Origin: Flectonema sp. DT1601
Taxonomy: Eukaryota > Euglenozoa > Diplonemea > Diplonemida > Diplonemidae
Reading direction: 5' to 3'
DNA length: 64,000 nucleotides
Assembly (NCBI GenBank): GCA_964019425.1
Contig: OZ025793.1
Location: 372,001 to 436,000, forward strand
Shown one piece after another: positions 1 to 11,459 of the stretch; position 1 is the first letter of the stretch; each line of letters opens with the position of its first letter. Both the position numbers and the translations under genes were made by a program. A model generated the notes under the pieces. It was not told the origin of the DNA. It did not search any database and saw only the letters and a program-made list of their open reading frames with translations.

Positions 1-2940
1 ACTAGACATCCTCAGATCCTCACAGGACTCTGACATGCACGGTGTCTACAATGTTATTATGGAGAAATCGTCCAACTGGTCGAAAAAGTTTTCAGCTTCT
101 GCTGAGTGGGAGCGCCTTATTAAGTTTTTTTCTTACCGTTCTCTTGCGAAGCAATCAGCTGGTCTTGGTCACCGATTGCGCGATCTACGTACTACTCGCC
201 CCGATCTCCTTAAGCGTTTTGAAGTGGAAGCCACAGATGAACTACTGAACTCTTTGAATAAATTACAAGTCCAAGGTCAATGGAAGGAGTGGTCTAAATG
301 TATGATAAACGACTTCACCTGGAATAAGGTACTTAGGGAGGGAAATCCTGCCTATATCTCATTTCAACTGAAAGCGGTTACAAACACCCTCCCCTCACAA
401 GATAATTTAAAGAGGTGGAACATCACCAATGTGGACCAAAATTGTGTTTTGTGTGGCAAAGTGAATCCTACCCTCAGGCATGTCTTAACAGGCTGTCCTG
501 TCTCTTTAACACAAGGGAGGTTCACGTGGCGTCACGACAGCGTTCTAAAACGCATTGTTATCTTCTTGGAAGAGTTGATAATAAAAGCCAACAAAAGAAA
601 AGAAAACCTTCCGCCTCCCTCTCAAACTTTTTTAAAAACAGGGGAAAATAAACCCCTAGAAAGAATTTCTAAAGAGACAGGCGAACTTTCACTAGCGAAT
701 GATTGGGTCATCCTCGACGATGTCGGTGATAACCGCCTAATTGTTCCTCTTGAAGTGTGCCATGTCTCGTCCTCTCTAAGACCAGACATTTTTATTTATT
801 CTTTTTTTGCGAAAAGAGCACTGATTCTGGAGCTGACGTGTCCAAATGAAGATCGTTTCGAAACCTCTCATGTCTTAAAGGAAAAGAAATACCTAAAGCT
901 AAGAGACTCGATCATCGCTAATGGCTTCGACTGTAACATTTTTACTATTGAAGTTGGCGTACGAGGAAACATCTGCATGGACCAGCTGAACATCTGGACA
1001 CGTCACATCGGTTCACCTTTAGCACCAACAAAAGCTTTATTTTGTGAATGCACCAGAATCGCCAGACAGTGCTCATATGTTCTGTTCCAGACGAGGAACC
1101 TCCCCACGTGGCATTCAAGACCACTAATGCGCAGCATTAAAGAAGAACCTGCCACTGCAAGTTTTATAAAAGATGGTAAAGAAATCTTCCCTGTGGAAGA
1201 AGTCAAAATCCACAAAGTAACAAAACTGAAAACGATCGAAAAGCTCACCATTGAAAGATCGTGGCTTGAGAAATGTTTTATCTGGCAAACTTGTTACGCA
1301 TCGGCTCTTTCTATTCTACTTGTTGCCAATGGTTCTTCCTCCCCGGCCCCTTCTGTTTTGTTAGATGAGGATGAGCTCACTGGACTCTCCTTGTCATTCT
1401 CTTCTATTTCTTCCATCTCTTTCCAGACTCCCCCACCTGAACTCATGTCAACGGGATCGCAAACACTTCCTGCTGATTTCGCTATAGTGATAAGAACTCA
1501 ATCTGACATGGGTTCTCAAACCCCCTTGTACAAAAAAAAAGAAGGAAAATTAAGGCTGAAACTTTCCTTGAAATGCCAGATTTTAGAAAACGAATTAGAG
1601 CAAATGAAAGAACGAATTTTTTATGTTCTATTTTTATTTTACTTTAATGCGATGTCAGCCTCCCTCGAGAAAGACAAGCAGTTACTAAATGGATTACCTG
1701 TTGAGATCAAAGCTACCAACCAGGATCCATCCTCACTTCCTCCTGCACCCCCTGTTTTAATTATTGAAAAAGATAGAAAAGAATATGAACTTCTGGAAGG
1801 AGTAATTCAACGGTTAACAGCAGAACGCGATGAATCGAAGACTTCTCTTTCTGCACTAGTTCGACAATATGACTTAGTGGAAGATTACAGGAAACGTGAG
1901 CTCGCAAATCTGACTCAGAGAGCAGACCTATCGGAAATGGCGCTCTTTAATTACCATCAAAGGTTTGTTCTTCTGTCGAACGAATTGGAGACCAAATGTA
2001 ATGAGGAAAGAGAAAGTAAAATTAGACTTTTCTATACTCAACAGGAGGTCGAGAGTTTGCGTGCCGCGCGTCCCCGTATGACCCACTTTAGTCAACAAGT
2101 TTCCCCCCGAACCCCCGTTCTGTATGAATCTGTTGCTATGATGAAGATAGCAAAGAACTACCTCTCGCTCTTTACAACTACGAGTAGTCTTTTTACTCCT
2201 CTTATTAAACCCCTTATCCCTACCCTTAATTATATCACCCCTCTTTGTCCTCTAGCCTCAATTCCTCCGACAATGCCGCAGAGTGAAGCTCTCGACCGCA
2301 CGCCGACCAAGATTTTACGACAAGAGAGTCACGTTATCTCCGTTAAAGAGAATACACCTATTGCGAGACAATGGTCCGAGGGTAGGATTGACTTACTCGA
2401 GAACTACTGTCGAGCAGTAGATGACTCTCTCGAAACAAACGAGAAAGCGGCAGAGCTCTCAGAACAACTTCTGGATGCCCAACTTCGCCTCTCGGAGCTG
2501 AATCACCAACGGTGTACAACTCACGCAGAGCAGCTTGAGCAATCCATGATGTTAACGGGACTGGCGAGCGATTTAAATGCTCAACTCGCTTTGGCACGGT
2601 CTCAAATTGCGGCCCTGAAGTTCCAATTAGCTTCATGGGCAGAAGGTTTGAGTCCGCCAGACACAGAAGAACATGAGGAAAATGAAACTCCGCCGAGAAA
2701 GTCTGAGCGTTCAACTCTGAAAAAACGAACCCCTCCATCAAGATATCGTTACAATCGAAGGAGATGTTCTGCTGATGACGTTCACGGTGACTCCACCCCC
2801 TTGTAATTCTCTTTTTCCTTACTTTCACATCACTTTGTTTATTTAGTTTTTTAGCTTATTTATTATTTATTGTTCGTTTTTGTTTGTATTATTTTATCGA
2901 TATGTTTATGTCCGTCAGATCATAACGTTAATCAGGTTAA
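1..2940 (+). mobile_element. LINE with restriction-like endonuclease, 5' part outside window
   Basis: This is the 3' portion of a non-LTR retrotransposon of the group that carries a C-terminal restriction-like endonuclease (R2/CRE/NeSL-like in domain order). The reverse transcriptase itself would lie upstream of position 1. The visible part holds the coding region to 2806 and an AT-rich 3' tail to about 2940. Sequences matching this tail recur, inverted, near 10700-10740 and twice at 12711-12982. A 280-bp piece of its coding region recurs inverted at 20085-20365. The clade cannot be fixed without the polymerase domain. Confidence 0.75.
2..2806 (+). CDS. LINE polyprotein C-terminus: zinc knuckle, endonuclease, coiled-coil tail (partial)
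   Basis: The frame is open from base 2, so the ATG at 35 is probably internal and the N-terminus is missing. At 443-496 lies a CCHC knuckle (CVLCG, then H and C in RHVLTGC), followed by the characteristic GRFTWRHDSVL stretch. At 780-890 a PD-(D/E)XK-like endonuclease core is visible: RPDI, then ELTCPNEDR, then KEKKYLKL. This order is typical of the region after the polymerase in endonuclease-bearing site-specific LINEs. The unusual part is the roughly 450 residues that follow (1430-2800) in the same frame. They hold two Glu/Leu-rich coiled-coil blocks (about 1540-2050 and 2370-2640) and a basic, Ser/Pro-rich end. I do not recognise that tail; it may mediate particle assembly or reflect capture of a host coiled-coil. 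No stop interrupts the visible reading frame. Confidence 0.75.
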   Translation, partial: LDILRSSQDSDMHGVYNVIMEKSSNWSKKFSASAEWERLIKFFSYRSLAKQSAGLGHRLRDLRTTRPDLLKRFEVEATDELLNSLNKLQVQGQWKEWSKCMINDFTWNKVLREGNPAYISFQLKAVTNTLPSQDNLKRWNITNVDQNCVLCGKVNPTLRHVLTGCPVSLTQGRFTWRHDSVLKRIVIFLEELIIKANKRKENLPPPSQTFLKTGENKPLERISKETGELSLANDWVILDDVGDNRLIVPLEVCHVSSSLRPDIFIYSFFAKRALILELTCPNEDRFETSHVLKEKKYLKLRDSIIANGFDCNIFTIEVGVRGNICMDQLNIWTRHIGSPLAPTKALFCECTRIARQCSYVLFQTRNLPTWHSRPLMRSIKEEPATASFIKDGKEIFPVEEVKIHKVTKLKTIEKLTIERSWLEKCFIWQTCYASALSILLVANGSSSPAPSVLLDEDELTGLSLSFSSISSISFQTPPPELMSTGSQTLPADFAIVIRTQSDMGSQTPLYKKKEGKLRLKLSLKCQILENELEQMKERIFYVLFLFYFNAMSASLEKDKQLLNGLPVEIKATNQDPSSLPPAPPVLIIEKDRKEYELLEGVIQRLTAERDESKTSLSALVRQYDLVEDYRKRELANLTQRADLSEMALFNYHQRFVLLSNELETKCNEERESKIRLFYTQQEVESLRAARPRMTHFSQQVSPRTPVLYESVAMMKIAKNYLSLFTTTSSLFTPLIKPLIPTLNYITPLCPLASIPPTMPQSEALDRTPTKILRQESHVISVKENTPIARQWSEGRIDLLENYCRAVDDSLETNEKAAELSEQLLDAQLRLSELNHQRCTTHAEQLEQSMMLTGLASDLNAQLALARSQIAALKFQLASWAEGLSPPDTEEHEENETPPRKSERSTLKKRTPPSRYRYNRRRCSADDVHGDSTPL

Positions 2941-3140
2941 TTGTTAATTGTTAATTATAAATGGTCTAAACCCCAATCCAAGTTCCCAAGGCTTGGCATA
3001 GATTTGAGTGACGCCTTACTGGCCTCCTCATCCTCTATGAGTGGTGAGGGGGCCAGCAATGGTTTTTTTTTTTTTCTCTTATTTCTTTTTTTCTTTTTCT
3101 TTTACTCTAATATGAAATATTTTTGAACAAAATGTGATTA

Positions 3141-3172
<32 letters not shown>

Positions 3173-3375
3173 TGTAAATGAATAATAAAAAAAAAAAAAA
3201 AAAAAAATCATGCCTTGGGAATACAACCAAAGCCCCAATTAATCGGTCCTTTCTTTTTTCCTTCTTGTCAAGTGATCGCTCCACTCGTCGATCACCAAAA
3301 CCGATTGTATTTATATCTGTTCTTTTCTCAACGATCGGCTATACCGATCATTTTTTTTAAAAATAATTGTTTTCT
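2941..3375. repeat. Left arm of large inverted repeat
   Basis: This segment recurs in reverse complement at 10296-10740, with small differences mainly in homopolymer length. It includes the GTGACGCCTTACTGG stretch, long A-runs, and a hairpin of the form GATCGG-ctata-CCGATC near 3340. A further partial inverted match (GTTCAAAAAG...TTTCATATTAGA) lies at about 21505-21547. It begins at the 3' tail of the LINE, so the pair may descend from a LINE 3'-end transduction or from a segmental inversion. Confidence 0.7.
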
Positions 3376-3722
3376 TCTTCTCGACGATCAGATCCAATTG
3401 ATCGACCTTTTCTTTTTTTTTCCTTTATTCCTTCCATCCCTCCCGCTCCCCTTATTTTAATAAAAACAAGATCAGCTCAGCTTGATCGTTAAACTTTTTT
3501 TATTTATTTATTTTTTTTTTTTATTTATTTAAACTGATTGTATTTATATCTGGTTATTTTTCTCAACGATCGGCTATGCCGATCGACCTTTAAAATAATT
3601 GTCTTCTTCTTCTCGACGACCAGATCCAATTGATCGACCTTTTCTTTTTTTTTCCCTTTATTCCTTCCATCCCTCCCGCTCCCCTTATTTTAATAAAAAC
3701 AAGATCAGCTCAGCTTGATCGT
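3297..3722. repeat. Two tandem copies of a ~232-bp hairpin-rich unit
   Basis: The stretch starting with GATTGTATTTATATCTG at about 3301 is repeated from about 3533. Each copy carries the GATCGG...CCGATC hairpin, a GATC-rich segment (GATCAGATCCAATTGATCGA), a C/T-rich block and the end AGCTTGATCGTT. The first copy overlaps the inverted-repeat arm. Confidence 0.75.
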
Positions 3723-3740
3723 TATTTATTTATTTATTTA

Positions 3741-3771
<31 letters not shown>

Positions 3772-4385
3772 GTTGGTCCTAGTCAAGACCTTAAACTGAC
3801 TAATCGGTCTTAACTTTAACTAAGTGAATGAACCCTTTCCGTTTTCCTTTTCCCTTTATTACTCTCTATCTGGTCTGTTATGTCATAAATCTCATTTAAT
3901 TTTATCATTCATTTTAATTTTCACTGTTTCCCATCTACATTTTATTTTCAAATAGTTCCGGTCTGTCTCTGATGATAAATTAAACTGATCATGTTAACTC
4001 AATTTTTTTTTTATTATGTGCAAGAGATACCAACACGCAAGAGATACCAACGCACATACGAGATACCAGCACTTCCGAGATACCGACACACAAGAGATAC
4101 CAAGACACTTAAGATACCAGCAAGGACAGTGAGAGGTAGAATGAACTCTCCTCCTTGTGTCCGATCCTGATTATTTTTTGTTGAATTGGTAGTGTTACCT
4201 CATTTTGCTACTCTCGTATCTGTGTTGTGTTAACTCATGTAAGTGATCTTAACTCCTGTTAAATAAAAAAAAAAAAATTTCAAAAAAAAAGAAATTAAAA
4301 AAGAAGAATTTTCAAATGAAGTTTTATCAACCCCTGCCACCCATTATGATCAATTCCGCTTGTTTTTTTTTTTTTCTTTTTTCTT
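3723..4385. repeat. Low-complexity spacer with GAGATACCA minisatellite
   Basis: It starts with a long T-run. A segment at 3769-3830 recurs inverted at about 21560-21620. At 4020-4127 lie about seven imperfect copies of a 16-18-bp unit around GAGATACCAACAC. No gene is seen. Confidence 0.6.
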
Positions 4386-7300
4386 CTTTCTTTTCTTCAA
4401 ATATAAAAAAAAATTAAAAAATATAAAAGATGAAACAATGTTATCATTGTTTTTTTTATCGATCGACTATGTCGATTACTTCCAGTTTTCCGTCCTGGTC
4501 AAGACGCTAAACTGATTGTTTTTTTTTTTTTTTTTTTTTAAAAAATTAATAAAAAGAATATATTAAAAAAAAAAAAAAAAAGAATAAACAATGTTATCAT
4601 TGTTTTTTTTTTTATCGTTCGACTCTGTCGACTAATTTCTATTTTCCGTTTCTTTTCTTTAAATAATAAATAAAAAGAATTTAAAATAAAAAAAAGGAAT
4701 AAACAATGTTATCATTGTTTTTTTATCGATCGACTATGTCGATTACTTTCTATTTTCCGTCCTGGTCAAGACGCTAAACTGATTGTTTTTTTTTCAAAAT
4801 TAATAAAAAAGAATATTAAAAAAAAAAAAAAAAAAAAAAAAGAATAAACAATGTTATCATTGTTTTTTTTTATTGTTCGACTTTGTTGACTAATTTCTAT
4901 TTTCCGTTTTTTTTCTTTAAAAAATAAATAAAAAGAATTTAAAATAAAAAAAAAGAATAAACAATGTTATCATTGTTTTTTTATCGATCGACTATGTCGA
5001 TCACTTTCTATTTTCCGTCCTGGTCAAGACGCTAAACTGATTGTTTTTTTTTCAAAATTAATAAAAAAGAATATAAAAAAAAAAAAAAAAAAAAAAAGAA
5101 TAAACAATGTTATCATTGTTTTTTTTATCGTTCGACTTTGTTGACTAATTTCTATTTTCTGTTTTTTTTTCTTTAAAAAAAAAATAAATAAAAAGAATTT
5201 AAAATAAAAAAAAAGAATAAACAATGTTATCATTGTTTTTTTATCGATCGACTATGTCGATCACTTTCTATTTTCCGTCCTGGTCAAGACGCTAAACTGA
5301 TTGTTTTTTTTTCAAAATTAATAAAAAAGAATATAAAAAAAAAAAAAAAAAAAAGAATAAACAATGTTATCATTGTTTTTTTTTTTATCGTTCGACTTTG
5401 TCGACTAATTTCTATTTTCCGTTTCTTTTCTTTAAAGAATAAATAAAAAGAATTTAAAATAAAAAAAAAAAGAATAAACAATGTTATCATTGTTTTTTTT
5501 ATCGATCGACTATGTCGATCACTTTCTATTTTCCGTCCTGGTCAAGACGCTAAACTGATTGTTTTTTTTTTTCAAAATTAATAAAAAAGAATATAAAAAA
5601 ATACAAAAAAAAGAATAAACAATGTTATCATTGTTTTTTTTATCGTTCGACTTTGTCGACTAATTTCTATTTTCCGTTTTTTTTCTTTAAAAAATAAATA
5701 AAAAGAATTTAAAATAAAAAAAAAGAATAAACAATGTTATCATTGTTTTTTTTATCGATCGACTATGTCGATCACTTTCTATTTTCCGTCCTGGTCAAGA
5801 CGCTAAACTGATTGTTTTTTTTTCAAAATTAATAAAAAAAAAAAAAAAAAAAAAAGAATAAACAATGTTATCATTGTTTTTTTTATCGTTCGACTTTGTT
5901 GACTAATTTCTATTTTCCGTTTTTTTTCTTTAAAAAATAAATAAAAAGATTTTAAATAAAAAAAAAGAATAAACAATGTTACCATTGTTTTTTTATCGAT
6001 CGACTATGTCGATCACTTTCTATTTTCCGTCCTGGTCAAGACGCTAAACTGATTGTTTTTTTTTTCAAAATTAATAAAAAAGAATATAAGAAAAAAAAAA
6101 AAAAAGAATAAACAATGTTATCATTGTTTTTTTTTATCGTTCGACTTTGTCGACTAATTTCTATTTTCCGTTTCTTTTCTTTAAAGAATAAATAAAAAGA
6201 ATTTAAAATAAAAAAAAAGAATAAACAATGTTATCATTGTTTTTTTATCGATCGACTATGTCGATCACTTTCTATTTTCCGTCCTGGTCAAGACGCTAAA
6301 CTGATTGTTTTTTTTTTTTCAAAATTAATAAAAAAGAATATAAAAAAAAAAAAAAAAAAGGAAAAACAATGTTATCATTGTTTTTTTTTTATCGTTCGAC
6401 TTTGTCGACTAATTTCTATTTTCCGTTTCTTTTCTTTAAAGAATAAATAAAAAGAATTTAAAATAAAAAAAAAGAATAAACAATGTTATCATTGTTTTTT
6501 TTTGTCGATCGACTATGTCGATCACTTTCTATTTTCCGTCCTGGTCAAGACGCTAAACTGATTGTTTTTTTTTTTCAAATTAATAAAAAAGAATATAAAA
6601 AAATACAAAAAAAAGAATAAACAATGTTATCATTGTTTTTTTTATCGTTCGACTTTGTCGACTAATTTCTATTTTCCGTTTTTTTTTTTCTCTTTAAAAA
6701 ATAAATAAAAAGAATCTAAAATAAAAAAAAAGAATAAACAATGTTATCATTGTTTTTTTATCGATCGACTATGTCGATCACTTTCTATTTTCCGTCCTGG
6801 TCAAGACGCTAAACTGATTGTTTTATTTTTTTTTTCAAAATTAATAAAAAAGAATATTAAAAAAAATACAAAAAAAAAAAGAATAAACAATGTTATCATT
6901 GTTTTTTTTTTTATCGTTCGACTTTGTCGACTAATTTCTATTTTCCGTTTTTTTTCTTTAAAAAATAAATAAAAAGAATTTAAAATAAAAAAAAAGAATA
7001 AACAATGTTATCATTGTTTTTTTTTATCGATCGACTATGTCGATTACTTTCTATTTTCCGTCCTGGTCAAGACGCTAAACTGATTGTTTTTTTTTTCAAA
7101 ATAAAAAAAATATTAAAAAAAAAAAATAAAAAAAAAGAATAAACAATGTTATCATTGTTTTTTTTTTTATCGTTCGACTTTGTTGACTAATTTCTATTTC
7201 CGTTTTTTTTCTTTAAAAAATAAATAAAAAGAATTTAAAAAAAAAAAAAAAAAAAAGAATAAACAATGTTATCATTGTTTTTTTTTATCGATCGACTATG

Positions 7301-8460
7301 TCGATTACTTTCTATTTTCCGTCCTGGTCAAGACGCTAAACTGATTGTTTTTTTTTCAAAATAAAAAAAATATTAAAAAAAAAAAAATAAAAAAAAGAAT
7401 AAACAATGTTATCATTGTTTTTTTTTATCGTTCGACTTTGTTGACTAATTTCTATTTTCCGTTTTTTTTCTTTAAAAAATAAATAAAAAGAATTTAAAAA
7501 AAAAAAAAAAAAAAGAATAAACAATGTTATCATTGTTTTTTTTATCGATCGACTATGTCGATTACTTTCTATTTTCCGTCCTGGTCAAGACGCTAAACTG
7601 ATTGTTTTTTTTTCAAAATAAAAAAAAAATATTAAAAAAAAAAAATAAAAAAAAAGAATAAACAATGTTATCATTGTTTTTTTTTATCGTTCGACTTTGT
7701 TGACTAATTTCTATTTTCCGTTTTTTTTCTTTAAAAAATTAATAAAAAGAATTTAAAAAAAAAAAAAAAAAAAAAAAGAATAAACAATGTTATCATTGTT
7801 TTTTTTATCGATCGACTATGTCGATTACTTTCTATTTTCCGTCCTGGTCAAGACGCTAAACTGATTGTTTTTTTTTTCAAAATTAATAAAAAAGAATATA
7901 AAAAAATAAAAAAAAAAAGAATAAACAATGTTATCATTGTGTTTTTTTTATCGTTCGACTTTGTTGACTAATTTCTATTTTCCATTTTTTTTTTCTTTTT
8001 AAAAAATAAATAAAAAGAATTAAAAAAAAAAAAAAAAAAAAGAATAAACAATGTTATCATTGTTTTTTTTTATCGATCGACTATGTCGATTACTTTCTAT
8101 TTTCCGTCCTGGTCAGGACGCTAAACTGATTGTTTTTTCTTTAAAAATAAATAAAAAGAATAAAAAAAAAAAAAAGGAATAAACAATGTTATCATTGTTT
8201 TTTTTTATCGATCGACTATGTCGATTACTTACTATTTTCCGTCCTGGTCAAGACGCTAAACTGATTGTTTTTTCTTTAAAATAATTAAAAAGATTTAAAA
8301 AAAAAAAAAAAAAAAAAAAATGAATAAACAATGTTATCATTGTTTTTTTTTCTATCGATCAACTATGTCGATTAATTTCTATTTTCCGTCCTGATCGAGA
8401 CGCTAAACTGATTGTTTCCTTTTTTTAAATAATAAATAAGAAAAAAAAAAAAAAAAAAAA
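4386..8460. repeat. Dimeric hairpin satellite array (~250-bp higher-order unit)
   Basis: About sixteen higher-order units are present, each made of two related subunits of roughly 120-130 bp. Both subunits start with the perfect hairpin AACAATG-ttat-CATTGTT. Subunit A then has GATCGAC-tat-GTCGATC, CGTCCTGGTCAAGACGC and TAAACTGATTG. Subunit B has a diverged ATCGTTCGACTTTGT core and lacks the GGTCAAGACGC block. A- and T-runs of variable length separate them. The A-B alternation is regular until about 8100, where A units follow each other. Short open frames here are only poly-Phe/Lys artefacts. Confidence 0.9.
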
Positions 8461-8462
8461 AA

Positions 8463-8584
8463 AAAGAGCATCTCCCTGCTATCCCTCATATCCCCACAAT
8501 AATATTATACCTTTTCATTTTCTCTTTCCTTTTCTGGTCTTTTTTTTTTCTTTTTTTTCCTTTTTCATACAACGTTTTTTATTT

Positions 8585-8615
<31 letters not shown>

Positions 8616-8870
8616 ATGTTTGATTATTTCCTCTTCATTTTTTTTTTCTTTTCTTTTCTTTCTTTTTTTTTTTTTTTCCTCTGCCTCTCTCTTAATTCTG
8701 TTCGTTTCTTTGAAACGAAAATTCATTTGAATATTATTCCTTGGTCAGCAACCATCATTGTCGCCCTTTGGGCCTGTTAAAAAAAAAATAAAAATAAAAA
8801 GAAAGTTTACATCGGGAATAGGGCAGGAGCCAAAAGCTCCCAGTCCGTTACTTCCCACTTTATCGAAATT
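8463..8870 (+). repeat. H1 hairpin-rich module, copy a
   Basis: H1 runs from GAGCATCTCCCTGCTATCC to CTTTATCGAAATTC. It contains consecutive short hairpins: TTCGTTTC-ttt-GAAACGAA (8701-8719), ATTCA-tt-TGAAT (8721-8732), GCCC-ttt-GGGC (8763-8773) and GGAGC-caaaa-GCTCC (8826-8840). Other copies are at 12302-12707, 16998-18166 (split by a MITE), 13888-14214 (minus), 20366-20440 (minus) and 22236-22545 (minus). No coding potential was recognised. Confidence 0.85.
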
Positions 8871-10294
8871 CCCAATGCTACCTGTTGTACTTGCTCACTA
8901 TGGGGGGTGATGCCAAACACCCAGAAGTACTAAACTGCTTTCCTTCTTGCTGCCCAGGAGTTTCTGACCAGAACTAATAGAAAATAAAAAGTAGATGGGA
9001 AACAATAAAAAGTAAAATGGATATAACTGAAGTTAAACAAGACAAATGAAGTAACAGATCAGAACAGAAAGAGAATTGTAATAGAAGATTACAAATAAAA
9101 AAATGCAAGTATCAACACATGATCAAGATACACCAGCAGCTAACAAACAACATAAAATTGAAGATCAGTTGCCAGAGTATTTCAACCATGGTAGAATACT
9201 CGCCCCTCTGGCAGGGATTATCCCAGACTTGTCCTTTAATCTAGTTGGACACCATGGCTTACAACCCTTCCAGAGGGAAGCACCATTATGACTTCTATTT
9301 TTTTTCTTCAAGAAAATCATAAGGTGGGAACAAAGAAAAATGCTAAGAGGAACCCCCTATTAACACCTAAGACATCTAAACTGCAGCCCAGCCTATGCCC
9401 AATGCACTAACAGGTCATTCCCTCACACTCAGATCAAAAAATCAAAGTTCAGAGTGCATCTTAGCGTGAATGAGAGAATTTCCTCCCGCTTATTTTGAAC
9501 AAAAGGGATAGGAGAAGGGATAGAAAACGAACATAACAATAAAATTCTAAGTGAGAAACACTTAGCAGAAACACTTAGCAGTTTTTAGGAGCTGAAAAGC
9601 AAAAAAAAAATCTAAGTGAGAAACACTTAGTAGAAACAATTTGTAGCTAATTAAGCTGAAAATAAAAAAATAAAAAATTTCTAAGTGAGAAATACTTAGC
9701 AACTTTTAGAACAAATATTTCAGTAAATAACCTGTAATGATTAAACCATTACAAGTTTGATGCCAAAACTGACAAGGACTGAGTTGAATTTCCAGGTGAG
9801 ATTTGGACTGTTAGCTTTTGGCTAAGGCCCTCCCTGAAGAGCAAGAACAAAAAAACTACTCACACCTGAAGAAAACATACACAAAGAACACACTGTAAGC
9901 TGTGTGTATTTTGTGTTTGTCACAACAGGAGAGAAAAGAAAGAATGTCAAGGTTGGTCACCTTGCCTATCAACGCACAACATTGGTGGTCTCTACTAGAC
10001 CCTGAGTGATCCCACTGGATCTCTCATCGTTCATAGTACCTATGTGAAGTTATAAAATCAAAGGTAAACTATGAACTACAAATGACTTAGCCTGTTATTA
10101 TAATGCCACAGGCAGGCCCTGCATTCAGCAACTATCCAGCAGTGCTTGGATGTCCTGATCTTCTTCTAAAAAAAAAGAAAGAAAAACAAAACTGTAGCTG
10201 GGATCACTCAGGATCAACAGACTACCAATGCTACCTGTTGTACTTGCTCACTATGGGGGGTGATGCCAAACACCCAGAAGTACTAAACTGCTAG
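8871..10294 (+). repeat. H2 hairpin-rich unit, 1.35 kb, with repeated ends
   Basis: The first and last ~67 bp (8873-8939 and 10227-10292, starting CCAATGCTACCTGTTG) are the same, so this is slightly more than one full unit of 1354 bp. Visible hairpins include CTAAGTG-agaaa-CACTTAG (9547-9565 and 9612-9630), TGTAATG...CATTACA (9733-9753), TTAGC-ttttg-GCTAA (9811-9825), CAAGGT-ttggtc-like ACCTTG (9948-9964), GATCC-cact-GGATC (10008-10021), CATAG-tac-CTATG (10032-10044) and GCAGG-c-CCTGC (10112-10122). Two short open frames (62 and 63 codons) sit in it, but nothing marks them as genes. Confidence 0.85.
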
Positions 10295-10295
10295 A

Positions 10296-10740
10296 AAACA
10301 ATTATTTTTAAAAAAAATGATCGGTATAGCCGATCGTTGAGAAAAGAACAGATATAAATACAATCGGTTTTGGTGATCGACGAGTGGAGCGATCACTTGA
10401 CAAGAAGGAAAAAAGAAAGGACCGATTAATTGGGGCTTTGGTTGTATTCCCAAGGCATGTTTTTTTTTTTTTTTTTTTTTTATTATTCATTTACATTTTT
10501 TTTTTTTTTTTTTTAAATTAATAATCACATTTTGTTCAAAAATATTTCATATTAGAGTAAAAGATAAAGAAAAAAAGAAATAAGAGAAAAAAAAAAAAAA
10601 AAACCATTGCTGGCCCCCTCACCACTCATAGAGGATGAGGAGGCCAGTAAGGCGTCACTCAAATCTATGCCAAGCCTTGGGAACTTGGATTGGGGTTTAG
10701 ACCATTTACAATTAACAGTTGACAATTAATCTGATGAACA
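10296..10740. repeat. Right arm of large inverted repeat
   Basis: This is the reverse complement of 2941-3375, and it abuts H2 on one side and satellite on the other. The arms enclose about 6.9 kb of satellite, H1 and H2. Confidence 0.7.
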
Positions 10741-11459
10741 ATGTTATCATTGTTTTTTTTTCATCGATCGACTATGTCGATTACTTTCTATTTTCCGTCC
10801 TGGTCAAGACGCTAAACTGATTGTTTTTTTTTTCAAAATTAATAAAAAAGAATATAAAAAAAAACAAAAACAAAAAGAATAAACAATGTTATCATTGTTG
10901 TTTTTTATCGTTCGACTTTGTCGACTAATTTTTATTTTCCGTTTTTTTTTCTTTAAAAATAAATAAAAAGAATTTAAAAAAAAAAAAAAAAAAAAAGAAT
11001 AAACAATGTTATCATTGTTTTTTTATCGATCGACTATGTCGATCACTTTCTATTTTCCGTCCTGGTCAAGACGCTAAACTGATTGTTTTTTCTTTAAAAT
11101 AATAAAAAGGATTAAAAAAAAAAAAAAAAAAAAAAAGAATAAACAATGTTATCATTGTTTTTTATCGATCGACTATGTCGATCACTTTCTATTTTCCGTC
11201 CTGGTCAAGACGCTAAACTGATTGTTTTTTCTTTAAAAAATAATTAAAAGGTTAAAAAAAAAAAAAAAAAAAAAAAATGATTAATCAATGTTATCATTGT
11301 TTTTTTATCGATCGACTATGTCGATCACTTTCAATTTTCCGTCCTGGTCAGGACGCTAAACTGATTGTTTTTTCTTTAAAAATAAATGAAAAGAATAAAA
11401 AAAAAAAAAAAAAAAAGGAATAAACAATGTTATCATTGTTTTTTTTTTATCGATCGACT
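10741..11459. repeat. Satellite array, second block
   Basis: Continues the AACAATG-ttat-CATTGTT satellite, mostly as A-type subunits in a row. It is broken off inside the GATCGACTATGTCGAT core at 11459; the same core resumes at about 12055. Confidence 0.85.

Noticed and set aside
5024-7533. Minus-strand frames rich in Phe/Ile in the satellite
   Set aside because: Translation of A/T-runs and hairpins; they recur with the satellite period.
9103-10294. Two frames of 62-63 codons in H2, repeated at 21205-21393 and 18414-18596
   Set aside because: They are kept only because the H2 copies are young; they overlap hairpins and match no family. Left as possible but unsupported.
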